DNA of 49,871 nucleotides from Pseudomonadota bacterium (GTDB lineage Bacteria > Myxococcota_A > UBA9160 > JADFDR01). This document shows positions 1 through 10,186 of this stretch, in pieces. Location: the NCBI GenBank assembly GCA_003353845.1, contig PIVT01000023.1, positions 1 to 49,871 on the forward strand. The letters run 5' to 3'. The position numbers and the translations under genes were made by a program. The notes beneath the pieces were generated by a model, which saw only the letters and a program-made list of their open reading frames with translations, was not told where the DNA came from and did no database searches. How positions within the stretch are numbered: position 1 is the stretch's first letter; every line of letters begins with the position of its first letter.

Positions 1-646
1 CTCCTTTTTCGTGCCCGAACAACTCCGATTCAATCAATTCTTCCTGGAGGGCCGCACAATTCACTTCGACAAAAGGTTGATCCGCGCGCTTGCTTTGCAC
101 GTGAATTTGTCGAGCGACCAACTCTTTTCCAGTTCCATTCTCGCCGGTGATCAACACCCAACCATTGGTGGGCGCCGCGATTTCGATTTGCTCCTTCACC
201 TGCGTAATGGCTTGGGAATCACCCACGATCTCGTGGGCGCGCACGACATTGGCGCGCAACTTGCGATTCTCTTCCTCCAAGCGAAAGCGGTCGAGGGCAT
301 TCTCGATATTCAGCAAGAGCTTTTCAATGGAAATGGGTTTTTCGATAAAACTGTAGGCACCCAACTTGGTGGCTTTCACGGCCGTGTCGATGTTGCCGTG
401 CCCGCTCATCATCAGCACCGGCAATCTCGGCCAGGTGGCCGTGATCTCTTCCAGAATCTGCAAGCCATCCCGGCCCGGCATGGCGATATCCAACAGCACC
501 AAGTCGATCTCATTCCGCTCCCGCAGCTTGGTCAAGGCCTCTTCACCGTCGCTCGCCACAGTGATATCAATTCCTTCGTCAGACAAAATGCCCGACAAGG
601 ATCGACGGATCCCTTCTTCATCGTCGACAACTAAGATGCGGCTCAA
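1..646 (-). CDS. ntrX: NtrX-like sigma-54-dependent response regulator (partial, 3' part off the left edge)
   Basis: The visible 215 residues begin with a receiver domain (ILVVDDE start, phospho-acceptor in [11 protein letters not shown], conserved Lys in IEKP) and run into an AAA+ sigma-54 activator domain (Walker A GENGTGKE, then [15 protein letters not shown]). The protein is cut before GAFTGA and the DNA-binding end. I chose the TTG at 646 because it lies just upstream of the ILVVDDE strand and follows a GAGGA ribosome site; no ATG fits. It lies 48 bp downstream of an NtrY-type kinase on the same strand, which makes NtrX (nitrogen or redox-related control) the best name. Another NtrC-family regulator cannot be excluded without the C-terminus. 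Confidence 0.85.
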   Translation of the reverse strand, partial: MSRILVVDDEEGIRRSLSGILSDEGIDITVASDGEEALTKLRERNEIDLVLLDIAMPGRDGLQILEEITATWPRLPVLMMSGHGNIDTAVKATKLGAYSFIEKPISIEKLLLNIENALDRFRLEEENRKLRANVVRAHEIVGDSQAITQVKEQIEIAAPTNGWVLITGENGTGKELVARQIHVQSKRADQPFVEVNCAALQEELIESELFGHEKG

Positions 647-694
647 TGGTTTTCCTCTTGGATTTAAAAGTTACGCGTGGCGCGCATTGTCATA

Positions 695-3064
695 CTAACT
701 CGGGCGCACAGGCAACTCGATTACAAAACGAGTCCCACGAGGACGATTGCCATGTACGCGAATATAGCCGTTATGATCTGAAATGATGCGTGAAACGATG
801 GATAAGCCCAAACCCGTCCCATGCTTTTTCGTCGAGAAATAAGGCTCGAAGATCTGGCTTCGCTGTTCGGGCGTCATCCCAATGCCATTATCGGCAATCT
901 CCAAGCGAACGATCTGCAGTAATGGGTCGTACATCGTTCCCAGCTCAATCACGCCGCGCGGATGATCTTGTTCCCCTTCTTCAATGGCCGAATTTGCGTT
1001 GTCGATGAGGTTGGTCAGAACGCGCCGCATTTGTTCCAAATCGACATCCACCAAGGGTAGTTGCTCATCCAGCTGCAGCAGAAATCGTACGTTCTCCGTT
1101 CCTTCGTAACTACCCACCACCTCACTCACAATGCGATTCAAATCATCGGGCTTGGGGTTGATCGTAGGCAGGCGAGCAAAATTGGCGAATTCATTAACGA
1201 GGAGCTTCAAACCCTCAACGTGACCCGTTATGGAATCGACACATTCGTCAAAAACGCGCGTGTCTTCTTCGGAGGACGCGAGGCGGTTGCGAAAACGCCG
1301 GCGGATGCGCTGGGCGGAAAGCTGAATTGGCGTGAGGGGATTCTTGATCTCGTGCGCAATACGGCGTGCCACCTCTCGCCAGGCTTCCATGCGCTGCACC
1401 TTCATCATTTGTGAGTAATCGTCCAACACGACCACCGCACCCAATCCTCGGCCTTCCTCGTCTTTCAAGGGCGTAATCGTGACGCGCAAGGTGAGCAATT
1501 CATCCCCTACAGGAATTTGAATCTGCTCGCGCAGGCTTTCCCACTCGTCCGCTCGATCCATCCGCCTCACCACACGCTTGGCGATGTCTCGATACTCAGC
1601 ACGGGAGACAAACTCTTCGATCTTACTCCCGATCAAAGTTCTGCCATCTTCAATACTGAGCAGACGCCTTGCAGCTGGATTAATCGTGCTGATGCGACCC
1701 CTGGAATCCAAGGACACCACACCCGCACCGATATTCTGCAACACGATTTCCATGTAGCGACGGCGCTGTTCAAGCTCGGCATTGGACTGCACCAAATCGG
1801 CGCGCGAAGTGCGCTGATCGCGAATCATGCCGTTAAAGGAATCAACCAAGAATCCAATTTCATCTTCGGATGTCGATTGCACCACGATGTCCAAGTTGCC
1901 CTTGGCCACTTCCGCCGTACCTTCAGCCAAGGCGCGAATCGGCCCGGTCACACCTTTGGCCATACGGAATCCCATCCAAGTGGCGAGCAATAAAATCACC
2001 AGGAAGGCCAGCAAGAGTTCCAATTGATAGGCCGCGCGAATATGACCCGCCTGCGGTTGCAGGGCACGATACTCTTGCCAGGTGCGGCGAATCTCATCGG
2101 CCTTACGCGCCACGGCAAAGGAGATGTAGGTATTCACCACCACCACCCCCACCGGCTCTCCGGGCATGAAGGACGACTCGATGGGAACGGCGCCCCGCAC
2201 CACATCGCCACTGGCCATTTCACCCACGATGGAACTGGGCTTACCGGCCAGGGCGGAACTCACAAATTCGCTGTCGGGTCGGGAAAAATTGGCCGCCGGA
2301 ACCGAGGGGTTGATCGAAGTGACGAGTTCCTCCCCCGTACTGCTAAAGACCTCCACCACACCCAGACCGTACTCAAGTTGCTTGGCCTCGATAAAAGCTG
2401 AAAGCTTTTCCCGGTTTTCCTCGCGCAATAGTTGCTTCGCTGTGATCTCTTTGGCGATGGTTTCACCAAAAAACAGAGCGCGTTGGGCCGATTCATCATA
2501 GTAGTTTTGCGCCACCTCGTGGCTCTGCTCCAACGCACTGTCCACTTGAACACTGAACCACTTGTCGATGGAATGTTGAATAAACCCGGCAGAGACGACA
2601 AAGAGCCCGGTTGTCGGCACAGCCGTAATGAGAATGAACGCAAACACGAATTTTAAATGAAGGTGGGATCCCAAGATGCCGCGACGGCGTTCAAAGACCA
2701 GCTTGACGAAATTGCGGATGATCAAGAAGACCAGCAGCACGATCAGAATCACCGTCAAGGCATTCAAGAACAGGAACAGCGCACTGTCGCCCACGCCCTT
2801 GGTCAATCCGCGCAAGGGTTGCATCAACACCAGTGCAGCGATTACGGAGGCCACCACACCAATCAAGAAACGCTCGCGGCGACGGCGCTGACGCTCGGCC
2901 CGGGGAAGTTCAAGTTCGGAAGCTTCGGGCAGATAACGCAGTGGGGATTCATCCCGGATCTTGGACGTCGAGGCTTCCGGAGGCCCCTTCAGGCTGGGAT
3001 CAGACCCACCTTTCCCCTTTTTCAATTCCTCCGGTGTTTCCTCAGGTGGCGGATCATTAGTCAT
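695..3064 (-). CDS. ntrY: NtrY-like membrane sensor histidine kinase
   Basis: About 789 residues. The N-terminal 60 residues are charged and Pro-rich. Hydrophobic segments follow near residues 64-84, 95-118 and 136-160, then an extracytoplasmic domain, a fourth membrane segment near 350-370, HAMP, PAS, the phospho-acceptor box RRIAHEIKNPLTPIQ and a complete ATPase domain (N-box with NLIDNANSAI, DNGIGM, HGTGLGLS). This order is typical of NtrY. A TTG precedes the ATG at 3064 directly; I use the ATG. The 48-bp gap to the ntrX-like gene indicates one operon. Activation of the NtrX-like protein by phosphotransfer is inferred from the pairing. Confidence 0.88.
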   Translation of the reverse strand: MTNDPPPEETPEELKKGKGGSDPSLKGPPEASTSKIRDESPLRYLPEASELELPRAERQRRRRERFLIGVVASVIAALVLMQPLRGLTKGVGDSALFLFLNALTVILIVLLVFLIIRNFVKLVFERRRGILGSHLHLKFVFAFILITAVPTTGLFVVSAGFIQHSIDKWFSVQVDSALEQSHEVAQNYYDESAQRALFFGETIAKEITAKQLLREENREKLSAFIEAKQLEYGLGVVEVFSSTGEELVTSINPSVPAANFSRPDSEFVSSALAGKPSSIVGEMASGDVVRGAVPIESSFMPGEPVGVVVVNTYISFAVARKADEIRRTWQEYRALQPQAGHIRAAYQLELLLAFLVILLLATWMGFRMAKGVTGPIRALAEGTAEVAKGNLDIVVQSTSEDEIGFLVDSFNGMIRDQRTSRADLVQSNAELEQRRRYMEIVLQNIGAGVVSLDSRGRISTINPAARRLLSIEDGRTLIGSKIEEFVSRAEYRDIAKRVVRRMDRADEWESLREQIQIPVGDELLTLRVTITPLKDEEGRGLGAVVVLDDYSQMMKVQRMEAWREVARRIAHEIKNPLTPIQLSAQRIRRRFRNRLASSEEDTRVFDECVDSITGHVEGLKLLVNEFANFARLPTINPKPDDLNRIVSEVVGSYEGTENVRFLLQLDEQLPLVDVDLEQMRRVLTNLIDNANSAIEEGEQDHPRGVIELGTMYDPLLQIVRLEIADNGIGMTPEQRSQIFEPYFSTKKHGTGLGLSIVSRIISDHNGYIRVHGNRPRGTRFVIELPVRPS

Positions 3065-3163
3065 CAAAGGAACCCAGTCGTGCGGGAAAAGGTGGCTCAG
3101 AGAGACTTCTGCATGTTCACGCGCACGCGAGAAAACTCTCTAACCACCTAAAAATACTAATTA

Positions 3164-3202
3164 AATTCTGAAACCCCCACAAGTGAAAAACGCTTCAGAA
3201 TT
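3164..3202. promoter_or_regulatory. 9-bp inverted repeat in divergent promoter region
   Basis: AATTCTGAA (3164-3172) and TTCAGAATT (3194-3202) form a perfect 9-bp inverted repeat with a 21-bp spacer. It lies between the divergent starts of ntrY and the giant TPR gene. Half-site centres are 30 bp apart, about three helical turns, so both would face the same side of the helix. Operator function is inferred; the element could also fold as a hairpin in the TPR mRNA leader. Confidence 0.35.
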
Positions 3203-3245
3203 CGTTGCCACCTGACGATGGAGCAAGAGAGCATAGGATTGGATT

Positions 3246-6200
3246 TTGAGCCCCACAACGGACCGACCGATACCACTAGACGGCCTGACCAGCCGCGACA
3301 CGCAAGAGGCGCTGGCAGAAATGCTGGAAAGCCAGGCTACCCTTGCGGGCGATGACGCCGCCGCGCGGGCAGAGGCCCTCATCGAGCTCGGCGGGCTCTA
3401 TAAATCTCAGCTCAAAGATCCCGAAGCTTCCCTGGATGCGTATTCTCGTGCATTCCAAGCCCAACCCCACTCCAAAGCGCTGGTCCGGCTCTTGGAGGAA
3501 GGCTACCGCCAGAACCAAAACTGGGAGGGCTTGCGCAGCTGCCTTGAGCTGGCCATTGCCAGCACCCCATCGCCGGAACGCAAAGCCAGCCTTCTATGTA
3601 AGCTGGGCGAGGTTTTTGACGAGTACTTCGGGGAACCCCAACGGGCCAGCGCCGTCTTCGAAAAGGCTCTGGAATACGAGCCCAGTCACTTGGAAGCCAT
3701 TCGTGGGCTGCAGCGCGTCGCCGTGGGAGACGAGGACAACCCAGGAGCCATCTCCGCCTACACGCGTGAGGTACAGATTTGCAAAGAGCCTCATCGCAGC
3801 GCTTTCCTGTTCCAAGAAATTGCCACCCGCTGTGAATCGAGTGGCGATCTAGCCGAAGCCCAGCGCTGGTGGAAACGACAGCTTCTGGCCGATCCCGATA
3901 GTATCTCCGCACTCGAAGCCAGTGCCCGACTCTCTGCGACTCAAGGCGACCGAGAAGGCCTTTGCCAAACCCTTGAGCAGTTGGCTCCGCTGGTCCCAGC
4001 CGAAGAGGTCGGGGAACTTCGAAAGCGCCTCGCCGAAGCCTACGCCGAGAACGACCAAATCGACGCTGCCATTCGTACCTACCGCGCAGCCCTGGAGTCC
4101 CTGGAAGAGGACTTAGACACTTGGGGTTCCATGGCCGAACTGCTCGCCCGCGGTCAACGCCATGGGGAACACGCCGGAGCCCTGCGCCATCTCATCAGCT
4201 TGGAAGAGCGTCCCATGAGGCGCCGCGCCCACGAGAAGGAACTGGCCGGCCTACTCAGCGGCCCACTCAACGATCCCGACGCCGCATTGGAGATCTTTCG
4301 CCGACTGGCGCACGAAGCCCCCGAACCTTCGGTGGTGGAGGAACTGGAAAAACTCTTTGAGGTCACGGGGCGCATCAACGAGTTCATCGACTGGCTCACC
4401 CATCTGCGCAACGAAGCCCCGCGCGGCAGCGGTGAGGCCGCTGAACTCAGCATGCACATCGCCAAGCTCATGGGCGAGTCTGCCAACCGCTGGACAGATG
4501 CTGCCGAGATCTACATCGAACTGCACGCGGCTTATCCCGACGAACAAAACATCTCCAACCTGCTCGAAGAAGCTTTGCGCACTGCTGGCGACCGCGCGGG
4601 GCTAGCGGCCCACCTGCGTGACCAGGTCGATCGACAATCCGATGCACCTCAGCGCAACAAACAGCAACTCGAACTCGCCTCTCTCTTGGAAGAACTCCAA
4701 GAGCCCTCAGACGAGCTGGAAAATCTCCTCGGTCACCTGGCCGATGAAGCTGTCGACCCCAATGTCGCCAGCGAAGCCGCACAACGACTGCGTTCGCTAC
4801 TGGAGCGCGAAAAACGTTGGGAAACGCTGTACCAACGGCTGGTCTCTGACCTTGAAAATACAAGCGTCGACAATCAGCGCGTAGAGATTCATGAGCAATG
4901 CGCACTCTTGTGCCGACACCGACGTCACAACCCGAAGGCCGCGATTCCCCATCTGCGCGAAGCCCTACAGCTTGCCCCACAACGATCGGATCTTTGGCAA
5001 CAATTGGCGGCCGTGGCTCAAAAGGCAGGGGACGACCGCGAGTTACTACACGCGCTGGAAGGCGAACTAGCAACCAGCGCTGACCCGAAACGTCAATCCA
5101 TGCTCCACGCCCAAGCCGCTGCGTTGTGTCTGGACCCTGTAGACGAACCACTCCGCGCCCAAACCCACTTAGAAAATCTACTCCGCTTGGAACCGACGAA
5201 TATCGATGCCGTCGATTTCTTTGCCAGGGCCTTCGAGCAAGCCGGGCAACAGGACAAGCTCGTCGCCTTGCTTCAGCGCTACCTGAAAGCCCTCGCCAAT
5301 GACTCAGAGCAGGGGCGCTCGCAACGCTCGGCGCGCGCTGACACACTGCTGTTGAAGTTGGCCGATCTACAGCGAGAGGTGGCTCCCGATTCCAGTGCAT
5401 CCATCAGCACCCTGCAACGCGCCATGGCTGTGCGCGGGCCGTCACCAACACTTACTGAGCCCCTGCTGAAGTACTATCAGGAAGAGGGTCGGCACGAGGA
5501 AGTCGTCGTCCTTTGCACCAATGTGCTGAAAACTTATGACGACCCCGCCTTGAGTGCTGAATGGAATTTTCAATTAGCACAATCCTTAAAAGAGCTGGGT
5601 GAAAACGAAAAAGCCATAGCTGCCTACCAAGAAACCTGTGCCCTGCTGACCAATGACGAACGCGCCTTAAGCGCTCTTGAGCAATTGTACCGCTGCGGTG
5701 AAAGCGGGGGGGCATCGCTCGTGCGCTTACTGGAAGCGCGCTTGGAACACACCTCTGGCTTGGAAGAGATTCCCCTGCGCGAGGAACTCGCAGAATGTCT
5801 TTCCACATCCCCCTTGGATCGACCCCAAGCGGCGCTGGTTCATTTGCAACGCATCCTTGAACTCGACAGCAATCACCCCCAAGCCTTGGAGAAAGGCATC
5901 GCGCTGGCCCGACAGATGGAGGAGCCCCAAAAAGAACTGGCCTTCCTCGAAATCAGTCAGCAACGCGCAGGTAGCCCTGAGGACAAGATTCAGGTCTTGC
6001 TGCGCAAGAGCGAACTCTATGCCGATGCCCTCGAACGGCCCGACGACTCCATTGTGGCGCTGCGCCAAGCCTTGTCCATTGATCCATCACGCGGTGAAAT
6101 TCTAACGAACCTCGCCCAACAGCTTCGCCAACACGGGCAATGGAACGCACTACTCACACTTTTGCACGGCGCTTCCAAACGCGCGCGCGACAAACGACGT

Positions 6201-9200
6201 ATCGCTTTCATCGAGGAGGGGATCGAGGTAGCCCGAACACAGGTTCCGGACGAAGTCCTCCCGTGGCTGGAGCGCCTGCACAAGGAACTCCCTTCCGATG
6301 TGGATGTCTTATTGCAAATCGCCTCTGAACATCGGGCACAAGACCATTCCATCGCGTTGCTCAATTGCCTGGAAAAAGCGTCGGTACTTTGCACTGAACG
6401 AGAACAGCGAATTGAAATTTGTATCGAGCACGCAACAGTCCTGGAACAAAAACTCGACTCTCCAGCACAGGCCCTGGCCAGCTTACAAAAAACCAATCTC
6501 GAGATTCCCGAAAGCGAAGCGCTACTGGAAGAGATTCGTCGACTGAGCGAGCAACTCGGACTGTGGCGTGAATGCGCCGAAGCCCTGGAAAGCCTGTGTA
6601 CGCTCTCGCAAGGCGAAGATCTCAAACGTGTCTCGCTGCAGGCCGCTTCGGTGTGGGCCGATCAATTGGGAACCTTCAGCCGTGCAGCAGATCATACCTG
6701 GGTTGCACTTAGCCTCGACTCTCACAGCGACGGAGAACGCCTCGAGCTATTGCAGCAACTCGGATCCCAACTGCGAACGGCGCGAACCACCGTGGCATGG
6801 GTCAAGGTGGCCGAGGAAGAACTTCGCTCCCTCGATCCCGCTGTGGACGTGTTTTCCGAACGCCGACTGCTCCTCAACGCCCAACTCGGTCAGGCTTATC
6901 GCTTGGAGTTCTCCGACCCTGAGCGCGCCCTACCCCATTTCCGAAATCTTGTGGAAGCAGCCGCTTTCATCGAAGAGCAGGCTCAATCACTCGACGAAAC
7001 ACCTAACTATGCTGGCCTCCAACTCGAAGATGCCGAAGCCGTATTCATCGGCATGCTCCGTTCTTCGGGACGTTGTGAAGAACTGGCTGAGCGTTTGGAA
7101 CAGCGACTCGAACGCCAACCCGATGCACCCGACGAGTGGCTCGAACTCGGCCAACTGATGGAAGAAGCCCTGCATCAACCCAGCCGGGCCGCTGAAGCTT
7201 ACAGGCAAGTTTTGAACATCTGGCCCGATTCCAAAATCGCCTTGCGCGGTCTGCGCCGCGTATCAGAACGGCTGGGCGAGTGGGAAGAACTGGTCAAGGT
7301 CTTGGAGACCGAACGCAACCTGCTCGCAGATCCGTCTTCCGAAGAGGCGGCGGGATATTGGCGGCGTATTGGCGAGCTTTGTTGGAGCAAGTTGCAGTCG
7401 ACGACACGCGCCAGCCGCGCCTTTGCCGCGGCCTTGGAAGCCAGCCCCGGCGATCTCGAATCGCTGCATTCCCTACAATCCTTGTTTGAAGCCATGGAAG
7501 ACTGGCGAGGTGCCATCGACCTGTACCACAGCGAGATCGACATCTTGGGGGATCGAGCCGAAGATCGTTCGCGTGAGCTTTGGTTGCACATTGCAGCCAT
7601 CGCACAAGAGCACACCCATGAACTCGATCGCGCGCGTCGAGCCTTTGAAGCTGCGAATAAACTCGCCGCTCTCTCTCCCGAACAAAATGCTGAACTCGCA
7701 TTGATTTACGAAGAAGAAGGGGATCTACAGCGATTCGCGGAACTCTACACCCTCTTCTGCGACGCTACCTCCGAAGCCGTCTGCAGTGACGACCATCTGC
7801 GCTTAGGACACGCTCTGCGAAAACTGGAGCTCGGCGAGGACGCGTTGGCGCGCTATCACAGTGCGTTGGACTGCGAGAGCGAGCGCGGCGACGAATCCCA
7901 ACTCTCTCTGATCTGGATCACCATTGCAGAGATCTGCAGTGAGCTGAACAAGACGGAAGAGGCAGCGGTTGCACACGCCGAAGCCGCACAACACCAATCT
8001 CCCGAAGACGCCGCCGAGGAACTCCAACGTGCAGCCTTGGGCATCGAAGGAATCGATTTGGATCGCGCTTCACAATGGCTGCAAGAAGCCATGGAATGCG
8101 ATCCGACTTCAGCAACCTCTTGTGCCCACCGCACTCGCGTTTGCAGTGCACTCGGCGATCTCGAAGCTGCGGCAACCATCGCCGTGCGGGCCATGGAGTT
8201 GTCCGACTCGCACAAACGCTTAGACGATGAACTCGCCGTCGAAACGGCAAGCACCGGAGCCATGGCCGCCTATCGAGCGGAAGATCCTTCCACGGCTTGC
8301 CTGTTGTACAAGCAAGCCGTCGAACTCGATGCGAGCCGACACGATTTACAAGGCCTCTACGCAAAGGTCCTCTTTGAATTGGGCGAGGTGCAAACAGCCC
8401 GCACCACGTTGGAAACCTTGCTCACCCACTCTCTCGCGGATTCACAACGGGGTGAGACCCTGGCCCTGCTCGGTTCCTGCCTGGAACAAGAAGATGACTG
8501 TGAACAGGCGCGTGAACGTTACCTGGCCGCCATCGATTGCGACCCTCGCAATCAACGCGCCACCGATGGATTGCTCGGCATCTACGAGCGAGCCGGGCAA
8601 GTGGATGAGGCCATGGCCCTGTTGGATCGCCTCGGGGAACGCGCGGACGATGCCGAACACCGCGGGCGCATCCTTTTGCAAGCAGCCAAGATCGACCTCC
8701 GAGAAGGTGTCGAAGCACAAGGCGTTATTGAAAAACTGCGTCAATCCATAGCGGCCACGCCCAGCTACCCGGAAGCATGGACTCTGCTGGTCGATCAACT
8801 GGTGGAATCGGGCACGTCGGAAGAACTCGCCACCAGCGCCAAGGAAGCACTGGAGCACGTCAGCGATCCTCAAGATCGTGGGTTGCTAGCCCACCATTTG
8901 GGACAAGGCCTCGAAGCCATGGACCACTTGCCTGAAGCCTCAGACGCTTACTCGCTCGCCCAACAAGAGGACCCCACTCGAGTTTCCGATGCGCTCAAAT
9001 GCGCCCACCTGCTGCGCGCTTTGGGAGAATGGCAGGGCGCGGCCGATGTATTGGATCGGGCCTGTGAAACCGCTGCTCCCAGCGTTCCGCCATCCTTGCG
9101 CAGCCAACTCTTCCTGCATCTGGCGAGGTTGCTAGCTGGCCCATTGGAAGACATTGGCGAAGCGACAAGAGCCTATCGGGCGGCTTTGGATTGTCATCCC

Positions 9201-10079
9201 AATCTTTTGGAGGCGCAAGAAGGCCTGGCCTTGATTTTGGTTCACCAAGCCGACGCTTGGAAAGAAGCCGTCAAACTCAACCGCGCAATCCTGTGGAAGA
9301 ACCCATCGCGCGTCGCATCACTGCATGCCGTCATGAAAGTTCTGCGACAACGCAAAAAGAGAATCGGTGAGGAAGACGGCGCCGCACTCCTGGGAGCCCT
9401 GGGCGTCGCGCCACCTTCGCAGAGGGACCGTGACGAAAAACCGCCAGTATTTTCCTTACGTGTATCCGGTAAAACCGAACTCTCTGATCCGCTCTGGGAA
9501 ACAGCTCGGAAAGTTCTGCACACAAGCAAAGAAGAGATCGCTCAAGCCTTGAAGGTTCGCAATCAAGGAACCGAATCTTTCGAAAATGAATCCGATCCAC
9601 AAGCACGCTTCCGCGTCGCGGCATTGAACGCCGAAGGTGAATTGACAGCCCCTGCCCTCGTACCTCTCTCCAATACCGAGGTCATGACGGTGCTGCGCTT
9701 GGTTTGCCAATTCGCCTTGGGCAGTGAGCAGGTCGAAGGCGACGGATCCATGGTCAATGCCTTTGCAGCCAACTTAAGCCGCCGCGCCCAGCGCCGCGTG
9801 AAGCGTATTCTAGGTACCTACACCGTAGAAGATATCGAGTCCATCGACATCTCCCTCTGGCGGCAAGAGCTGCGAGACCTGGCCAACGCCTGTGCCTTGG
9901 ACAGCACCGAAGGCGATCTCTGGAGCGCGCTGCGCGTTCTGGTACGCGACAACCATCCCGATGGCGATCGCTGCGACCTTTCGGGGAACATTCAAGAACT
10001 CGTCCAGGGAGCCCCTGCCGCCCAGGCACTGCAGACGCGGGCGACCCACTTCTGGCTCGACAGCATTTCCCTACGCTAG
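3246..10079 (+). CDS. Giant tetratricopeptide-repeat protein (2277 aa)
   Basis: A single uninterrupted frame of 2277 residues made almost wholly of degenerate TPR-like helical pairs, with recurring patterns such as ALxxxPxxxxAL, YRxALExxP and WxxLAxL. I see no signal peptide, membrane segment or catalytic motif. The last 240 or so residues, from about 2035, lose the repeat pattern and look like a separate mixed domain. The start is a TTG at 3246, chosen because the frame opens there and AGGA lies upstream; a later start is possible. Very long cytoplasmic TPR proteins are common in myxobacterial and related genomes and act as scaffolds, but partners here are unknown. It is transcribed away from ntrYX and is followed by a GST gene after 107 bp. 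Confidence 0.85.
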   Translation: MSPTTDRPIPLDGLTSRDTQEALAEMLESQATLAGDDAAARAEALIELGGLYKSQLKDPEASLDAYSRAFQAQPHSKALVRLLEEGYRQNQNWEGLRSCLELAIASTPSPERKASLLCKLGEVFDEYFGEPQRASAVFEKALEYEPSHLEAIRGLQRVAVGDEDNPGAISAYTREVQICKEPHRSAFLFQEIATRCESSGDLAEAQRWWKRQLLADPDSISALEASARLSATQGDREGLCQTLEQLAPLVPAEEVGELRKRLAEAYAENDQIDAAIRTYRAALESLEEDLDTWGSMAELLARGQRHGEHAGALRHLISLEERPMRRRAHEKELAGLLSGPLNDPDAALEIFRRLAHEAPEPSVVEELEKLFEVTGRINEFIDWLTHLRNEAPRGSGEAAELSMHIAKLMGESANRWTDAAEIYIELHAAYPDEQNISNLLEEALRTAGDRAGLAAHLRDQVDRQSDAPQRNKQQLELASLLEELQEPSDELENLLGHLADEAVDPNVASEAAQRLRSLLEREKRWETLYQRLVSDLENTSVDNQRVEIHEQCALLCRHRRHNPKAAIPHLREALQLAPQRSDLWQQLAAVAQKAGDDRELLHALEGELATSADPKRQSMLHAQAAALCLDPVDEPLRAQTHLENLLRLEPTNIDAVDFFARAFEQAGQQDKLVALLQRYLKALANDSEQGRSQRSARADTLLLKLADLQREVAPDSSASISTLQRAMAVRGPSPTLTEPLLKYYQEEGRHEEVVVLCTNVLKTYDDPALSAEWNFQLAQSLKELGENEKAIAAYQETCALLTNDERALSALEQLYRCGESGGASLVRLLEARLEHTSGLEEIPLREELAECLSTSPLDRPQAALVHLQRILELDSNHPQALEKGIALARQMEEPQKELAFLEISQQRAGSPEDKIQVLLRKSELYADALERPDDSIVALRQALSIDPSRGEILTNLAQQLRQHGQWNALLTLLHGASKRARDKRRIAFIEEGIEVARTQVPDEVLPWLERLHKELPSDVDVLLQIASEHRAQDHSIALLNCLEKASVLCTEREQRIEICIEHATVLEQKLDSPAQALASLQKTNLEIPESEALLEEIRRLSEQLGLWRECAEALESLCTLSQGEDLKRVSLQAASVWADQLGTFSRAADHTWVALSLDSHSDGERLELLQQLGSQLRTARTTVAWVKVAEEELRSLDPAVDVFSERRLLLNAQLGQAYRLEFSDPERALPHFRNLVEAAAFIEEQAQSLDETPNYAGLQLEDAEAVFIGMLRSSGRCEELAERLEQRLERQPDAPDEWLELGQLMEEALHQPSRAAEAYRQVLNIWPDSKIALRGLRRVSERLGEWEELVKVLETERNLLADPSSEEAAGYWRRIGELCWSKLQSTTRASRAFAAALEASPGDLESLHSLQSLFEAMEDWRGAIDLYHSEIDILGDRAEDRSRELWLHIAAIAQEHTHELDRARRAFEAANKLAALSPEQNAELALIYEEEGDLQRFAELYTLFCDATSEAVCSDDHLRLGHALRKLELGEDALARYHSALDCESERGDESQLSLIWITIAEICSELNKTEEAAVAHAEAAQHQSPEDAAEELQRAALGIEGIDLDRASQWLQEAMECDPTSATSCAHRTRVCSALGDLEAAATIAVRAMELSDSHKRLDDELAVETASTGAMAAYRAEDPSTACLLYKQAVELDASRHDLQGLYAKVLFELGEVQTARTTLETLLTHSLADSQRGETLALLGSCLEQEDDCEQARERYLAAIDCDPRNQRATDGLLGIYERAGQVDEAMALLDRLGERADDAEHRGRILLQAAKIDLREGVEAQGVIEKLRQSIAATPSYPEAWTLLVDQLVESGTSEELATSAKEALEHVSDPQDRGLLAHHLGQGLEAMDHLPEASDAYSLAQQEDPTRVSDALKCAHLLRALGEWQGAADVLDRACETAAPSVPPSLRSQLFLHLARLLAGPLEDIGEATRAYRAALDCHPNLLEAQEGLALILVHQADAWKEAVKLNRAILWKNPSRVASLHAVMKVLRQRKKRIGEEDGAALLGALGVAPPSQRDRDEKPPVFSLRVSGKTELSDPLWETARKVLHTSKEEIAQALKVRNQGTESFENESDPQARFRVAALNAEGELTAPALVPLSNTEVMTVLRLVCQFALGSEQVEGDGSMVNAFAANLSRRAQRRVKRILGTYTVEDIESIDISLWRQELRDLANACALDSTEGDLWSALRVLVRDNHPDGDRCDLSGNIQELVQGAPAAQALQTRATHFWLDSISLR

Positions 10080-10186
10080 CGCACGCAAACAAGAGAACTG
10101 CGAGCGTACCAAGCCCTCATGATCAGCGCAGAGACCATGCGCTACCTTTGTAGAGAACCCCACTTTGACCCTCGAAGGAGAAACCC

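Noticed and set aside
1870-2169. Proline- and arginine-rich small frame opposite ntrY
   Set aside because: Low-complexity antisense translation of a conserved kinase region.
4468-5400. 310-codon minus-strand open frame inside the giant TPR gene
   Set aside because: It is antisense to an unbroken TPR reading frame and its translation is Arg/Ala-rich with no domain; an artefact of GC-rich third positions.
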